From Bacillota bacterium (GTDB lineage: Bacteria > Bacillota > Clostridia > Tissierellales > Peptoniphilaceae), in the NCBI GenBank assembly GCA_023442775.1, contig JAEZXH010000018.1, forward strand, positions 186,001-250,000: a stretch of DNA of 64,000 nt, given 5' to 3'. A program made the position numbers and the translations under genes. The notes under the pieces are model-generated. The model was not told the DNA's origin. It saw only the letters and a list, made by a program, of their open reading frames with translations, and did not search any database. Below, in pieces: positions 60,312-64,000 of the stretch (position 1 is the first letter of the stretch; each line of letters begins with the position of its first letter).

Positions 60312-61566
60312 ATTTCCACTCGCTTAGGATTTTCGCGGCGGCAAGTTTCATATGGGCAAGTGTGAGAGAACCTTGCACGTAGGCAGTGTAGGGTGATCGC
60401 AGAGGGCCATCTGCACTGAGTTCAATTGAACTCCCTTCCACGAATCCACCTGCTGCCATAATGACGGGATCATCATAGCCTGGCATATCCCACGGCGTGG
60501 GAGAAAAATGGGCATCCACAGGAGAAATCGATTGAATGGCTTGGCAAAAAGAAATGAGTTTTTCCGAGTCGTGGAAGTCAATGGATAGAATGATATCTGA
60601 ACGCTTCTCATCAGAATGGGGGCGGGTGATGAATCCTTGTTCTTCCATAAGTCGTCCGAGGAGTCGAATACCGATGAGATTTTCATAGACGGTACGTGGA
60701 GCAAGGAACAATCCTTGAAGCACTTGGCGCGTGAGTCCAAAACTGAGTCCACATTCTTTTCCAATTCCTGGAGTCGTGAGGGTATTGGCGATTCTTTCGA
60801 TGAGAGCATGCTTTCCAACAACATATCCCCCAGTGTATGCAAGTCCTCCCCCAGGATTCTTGATGAGAGATCCTGCTATGATATCGGCACCAATTTCAAG
60901 CGGCTCTTTCATCTGAGTGAACTCCCCATAGCAGTTGTCGACGAAGACGATGCAATCCGGGAATTTCTCCCGAAGGGCTCGAATGGCCTTCTCCATCTCA
61001 TCAATGTGAAAGGCTTTGCGGTTGGAATAGCCAGGGGAACGTTGAATTATCGCCACAGTGGGCTCTTGGGTGATGGATGAAATCGCATCTCTATCGAAAC
61101 TCCCTTGGTGCAGGGGAATTTCTTCGTAGAGGACCCCTTGCTCGAGAAGATTTCCAGGTTCATCTCCTGTGATTCCAATTGCCTTTTGAATTGTATCGTA
61201 GAGAGGGCCTCCAAGAGATACAAGGCGATCCCCTGGACGCAAAAGCGTACGGAGGACAGAGAAGATCGCGTGTGTCCCAGAAACTATCGTTGGGCGTACG
61301 ATTGCATCTTCCCCACTAAATACTTTCGCGTACACTTCTTCAACTTTATCTCGTCCAATATCCCCATAGCCATAACCCGTTGTCCAATGAAAGTCCGTTG
61401 AGGAAAGTTTGACATCTTGCATGGCTCTAAGAATACGAGCCTGCCAATAATGATATGTCTCCTCATGAGGTTCTTTCCAAGTCTTTTCGACCTCTTGAAG
61501 GACATGATTCACGTCTTGCCAGGCGACAGGGTCAATATCCAGTTCTTTGAGAATTGCATCAATCAA
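60310..61566 (-). CDS. ynbB: Methionine gamma-lyase-like PLP enzyme (YnbB / aluminium resistance family)
   Basis: A 418-residue fold-type I PLP protein. The PLP lysine is in GSLIKNPGGG; VSGTHAIFSVL binds the cofactor phosphate; FVDNCYGEF carries the aspartate. The family is annotated as cystathionine beta-lyase/aluminium resistance, and the true substrate is not settled. TTG 61566 is 6 nt from AAAGGAGG and overlaps the miaA end. The mutL-miaA-ynbB order is standard in Bacillota; hfq, often between them, is absent. Confidence 0.88.
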   Translation of the reverse strand: MIDAILKELDIDPVAWQDVNHVLQEVEKTWKEPHEETYHYWQARILRAMQDVKLSSTDFHWTTGYGYGDIGRDKVEEVYAKVFSGEDAIVRPTIVSGTHAIFSVLRTLLRPGDRLVSLGGPLYDTIQKAIGITGDEPGNLLEQGVLYEEIPLHQGSFDRDAISSITQEPTVAIIQRSPGYSNRKAFHIDEMEKAIRALREKFPDCIVFVDNCYGEFTQMKEPLEIGADIIAGSLIKNPGGGLAYTGGYVVGKHALIERIANTLTTPGIGKECGLSFGLTRQVLQGLFLAPRTVYENLIGIRLLGRLMEEQGFITRPHSDEKRSDIILSIDFHDSEKLISFCQAIQSISPVDAHFSPTPWDMPGYDDPVIMAAGGFVEGSSIELSADGPLRSPYTAYVQGSLTLAHMKLAAAKILSEWK

Positions 61567-62473
61567 GGAGAGCCTCCTTTATATCTTCGATGGTCTTTTC
61601 GAGTGCAGAGGAATCGAGAGCATCAATCCATTGAATCCAGGGGTACCGGCGAAACCATGTGAGTTGCCTCTTCGCATAGTTTCTCGAATGCTGCTTGACG
61701 CTTCCTACCATCTCTTCATAGGGAGTGATCCCGTCGAGATAGGGCAGAACCTCCTTGTATCCGATGCCACGAAATGGTGGACAATCACGTGAAATGCCAT
61801 GACGTAAGAGCACTTCAACTTCTTGGCATAAGCCATGTTGAAACATCTTGTCCACACGTCGTTCTATCCTTTCATAAAGGGCGGCTCTCTCTGTGGTGAG
61901 TCCGATGGCGATCGTATCTTTCGGGGCCATTTCTCGATGAAGTTTCATCTCCTGATCTTCTGCTCCAGCCTCTGCAATCTCTAGGGCTCGTATCACGCGT
62001 CGTGGGTTGTTGAGATCAATGCTATCTGCGCGTTTTGGAGAACTCTGTTTTAATCTGAGAACAAGTGGAGCTAGTCCTTCATGAGCTAAAATCTTCTCAC
62101 ATTGTTCTCTGAACTCAGGATTGGGAGAAACGCCAAATTGATCGCTCGGATAGAGTAGCGCCTGAAAGTAGAGTCCCGTGCCACCTACATAAATGGGGAC
62201 ATTCCCTCTCCGTCGAATCTCTTCTTCCGAGGAAGAGGCAAGCTGACAGTACTCTTGCGCTGAGAATTCCTCATTTGGGTCTAGAATACTCAGGAGATGG
62301 TGTGGGACTCCTTGGGTCTCTTCTAGGGTCACCTTCCCTGTTCCGATGTCAAAACCTCGATAGATTTGCATGGAGTCCATGGAGAGAATCTCTCCATTCA
62401 CTGTCTTGGCGAGATTGATTCCAAAGTCTGATTTTCCAATGGCGGTAGGACCTACGACAAAGATGCGCTTCAT
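61559..62473 (-). CDS. miaA: tRNA dimethylallyltransferase
   Basis: Adds an isopentenyl group from DMAPP to A37 of tRNAs reading UNN codons. The 304-residue protein has the P-loop GPTAIGKS at 8-15, the DSMQIYRG motif, GVPHHLL, GGTGLYFQALL, and RQLTWFRR near the end. GGGAG is 6-7 nt before the ATG, and the start overlaps the mutL stop. It draws on the MEP pathway represented here by ispD, ispF and ispG. Confidence 0.96.
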   Translation of the reverse strand: MKRIFVVGPTAIGKSDFGINLAKTVNGEILSMDSMQIYRGFDIGTGKVTLEETQGVPHHLLSILDPNEEFSAQEYCQLASSSEEEIRRRGNVPIYVGGTGLYFQALLYPSDQFGVSPNPEFREQCEKILAHEGLAPLVLRLKQSSPKRADSIDLNNPRRVIRALEIAEAGAEDQEMKLHREMAPKDTIAIGLTTERAALYERIERRVDKMFQHGLCQEVEVLLRHGISRDCPPFRGIGYKEVLPYLDGITPYEEMVGSVKQHSRNYAKRQLTWFRRYPWIQWIDALDSSALEKTIEDIKEALLD

Positions 62474-64000
62474 CAATGACTCCCGATTCTTAAGAACATT
62501 TTCTCAATCTCTTTCTTCTCTATCTCGACGATGACCGGTCGACCATGTGGGCATGTCTGCGGGTGGTCACAGGCAAGGAGAGCTCCTACAAGAGCCTTCA
62601 CCTCGAATTCAACGATATGATCCCCTCCCTTGATTGCACTACGACAGGCTTTTCTCATGATGGGATAAAGATGGCGGTCATAGAGCTTCTCCCCTTCCTC
62701 AAGGGCCTCGAAGAGGTCTTGGAGAAGGCTCAGTGCAATGGGCTCACCAAAGAAATAGGGAATTTCACGTAGTAAAATCGTCTGCTCTCCGAAGGCGTCG
62801 ATTTCAAACCCCAATCGAGAAAACACATCCTTTTGAGATTGTGCTCGCTCTACAACAGCAGGCGTCACGTGAATCGGTTCTGGCTGCAGTAAGATTTGCC
62901 TGGTAATCTCCCCTTCTTGAAACTCTTTCAAAAACTTCTCATAGAGGATGCGCTCATGTGCCGCGTGCTGATCCAATAGGAGGAGTTTTTGATCTTCTCC
63001 ATCCTCAAAAAGAAGATAGGTATGAAAGAGGCTTCCAAGATAAAGAGCCCGTTCTAGTACACGATTCCAAAGACTTCGAGGAGAGACGACAGAATCTTCT
63101 AGAGGATGGACTTCTTCTTGAAGACATTGGATGTTCTCCGAATAATGTGTGGGAAGAGGCTCCACTTCTTCGCTTATGTTGTACTCAAATTGTTCTTCTG
63201 CGACAAGAGGAGTGAAGCTCCTCTTCTCTTGCTGCAAGGGTGGAGTTGGCGTAATGGAAGCGTCTTCGAAGACATCAAAGATGGTGACAGGTTGGGGAGA
63301 ATCTTTTTTTTCGCTGCTCTTCCATTTGTAGGCATCGACCCCTTGACTCTCTTCTTCTTGGAAGAGTCGGGTGATGATATCAATCAAGTGGTTTTGATTT
63401 GAGAATTTCACCTCTTGTTTTTGAGGATGGATGTTGACATCGACGAGAACGGGATCAACATCGATGTAGAGGAAAAAGACGGGATGACGATGCAAGGGAA
63501 TTTTTGACTGGTAGAGTTTCTCAATGGCCTGCGTCAGCTCACGATTGCGCACGAGTCTGTGATTGAGGAAGATGGCTTGAGACTTTCTGGTCGAACGATG
63601 AAGGGTGTACTTCCCGAAGAATGCCTGGATACGATAAGAAGCAGAGGTGTATTCTCTTAAAAAGAGTTGTCCTGCCATGTCGCTTCCAAGTACTTGTGCC
63701 AGGTGGTCCTCAAAGCTCTCCGAGGGAAAGACTTCGAAGACACGCTTTTCACCGCGCAAAAGAAGAACACCAATCCCAGGGTATCCTAGGGATAGAGATT
63801 GAACGGTTTCGAGTATCTTCTGAAATTCTACCTGATCAGATTTCAAGAATTTCTTGCGCACGGGAATATTTTCAAAGAGGTCGCGGACAATCATCGTCGT
63901 CCCGATCGGGCTCCCGACGCTTTCACTGGCCACAATACGTCCCTGTTCTACAAGAATCCTGGTTCCAAGTGGCGAGTCTTTGGTGCGCGTAATGACTTCC
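62473..64000 (-). CDS. mutL: DNA mismatch repair protein MutL (partial, N-terminus beyond window)
   Basis: The matchmaker and latent endonuclease of mismatch repair. The frame is open to the window edge, so about the first 110 residues with the ATP-binding motifs are missing. Visible: the end of the GHKL domain (TRTKDSPLGT; GTTMIVRDLFENIP), the transducer domain, a variable linker, then a C-terminal dimerisation/endonuclease domain with DQHAAHERILYE and CPHGRP. These show the endonuclease-competent type found outside enterics. mutS would be expected upstream. Confidence 0.95.
   Translation of the reverse strand, partial: EVITRTKDSPLGTRILVEQGRIVASESVGSPIGTTMIVRDLFENIPVRKKFLKSDQVEFQKILETVQSLSLGYPGIGVLLLRGEKRVFEVFPSESFEDHLAQVLGSDMAGQLFLREYTSASYRIQAFFGKYTLHRSTRKSQAIFLNHRLVRNRELTQAIEKLYQSKIPLHRHPVFFLYIDVDPVLVDVNIHPQKQEVKFSNQNHLIDIITRLFQEEESQGVDAYKWKSSEKKDSPQPVTIFDVFEDASITPTPPLQQEKRSFTPLVAEEQFEYNISEEVEPLPTHYSENIQCLQEEVHPLEDSVVSPRSLWNRVLERALYLGSLFHTYLLFEDGEDQKLLLLDQHAAHERILYEKFLKEFQEGEITRQILLQPEPIHVTPAVVERAQSQKDVFSRLGFEIDAFGEQTILLREIPYFFGEPIALSLLQDLFEALEEGEKLYDRHLYPIMRKACRSAIKGGDHIVEFEVKALVGALLACDHPQTCPHGRPVIVEIEKKEIEKMFLRIGSH

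Noticed and set aside
1..64000. CRISPR arrays, rRNA genes, insertion sequences, prophage
   Set aside because: No regularly spaced repeats, no rRNA-like segments, no transposase or structural phage genes were seen on either strand.

Overview
The window reads as chromosomal housekeeping DNA from a Bacillota (Firmicutes) bacterium, most like an anaerobic Clostridia/Tissierellia-type lineage of roughly 50% GC. This rests on PolC-type DNA polymerase III, RNase Y, RbgA, long-form HPF, the rimP-nusA-ylxR-infB-rbfA order, and a lexA gene diverging from a yneA-like LysM gene. I cannot name the genus. Genes are tightly packed, with many ATGA/GTGA stop-start overlaps. I see no rRNA, phage, insertion sequence or CRISPR array.

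Layout. 1-3.3 kb: end of a penicillin-binding protein, ispD-ispF, transaldolase, glpX, rpmE. 3.3-8.5 kb: DUF1385 protein, prmC-prfA, hpf, a HAD phosphatase, rbgA. 8.5-19 kb: rnhB, yraN, comM, dprA, topA and a compact type IV pilus/competence-pseudopilus cluster (ATPase, platform protein, one pilin, prepilin peptidase, PilM/GspL-like protein). 19-23.3 kb: cell-wall amidase, rdgB, tRNA-His and tRNA-Leu, a phosphoesterase, an M29 aminopeptidase on the minus strand. 23.4-34.1 kb: rpsB-tsf-pyrH-frr-uppS-cdsA, then rseP-ispG-polC. 34.1-44.6 kb: rimP-nusA-ylxR-infB-rbfA-nrnA-truB-ribF, rpsO, pnp, dut. 44.6-57.1 kb: ftsK, rimO, pgsA, cinA, recA, an SbcD-like nuclease, a three-piece Rad50/SbcC-like ATPase, rny, xer. 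57.1-59.5 kb: small, mostly unrecognised minus-strand genes plus a yneA-like gene. 59.6-64 kb: lexA, then minus-strand ynbB, miaA and mutL (cut by the window edge).

The most unusual item is directly downstream of recA: an Mre11/SbcD-like nuclease followed by an SMC/Rad50-like ATPase divided over three overlapping genes. One carries the Walker A lobe and a coil ending in a CPTC zinc hook, one is an 87-residue coiled coil, and one carries the Walker B lobe. Each downstream piece has a usable ribosome-binding site, so this looks like a real split rather than an error. Second is the lexA/yneA intergenic region: both promoters hold a similar ATGTTC-N6-GTT direct-repeat element in the spacer instead of a canonical GAAC-N4-GTTC SOS box.

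Several regulatory elements can be read directly: consensus promoters (TTGACA-17-TATAAT upstream of rimP), a strong terminator inside the rimP-nusA leader, structured leaders before rpsB and rpsO, a terminator between rpsB and tsf, and a SigB-like promoter before hpf. All product names are from reading motifs and gene order; no database search was run.
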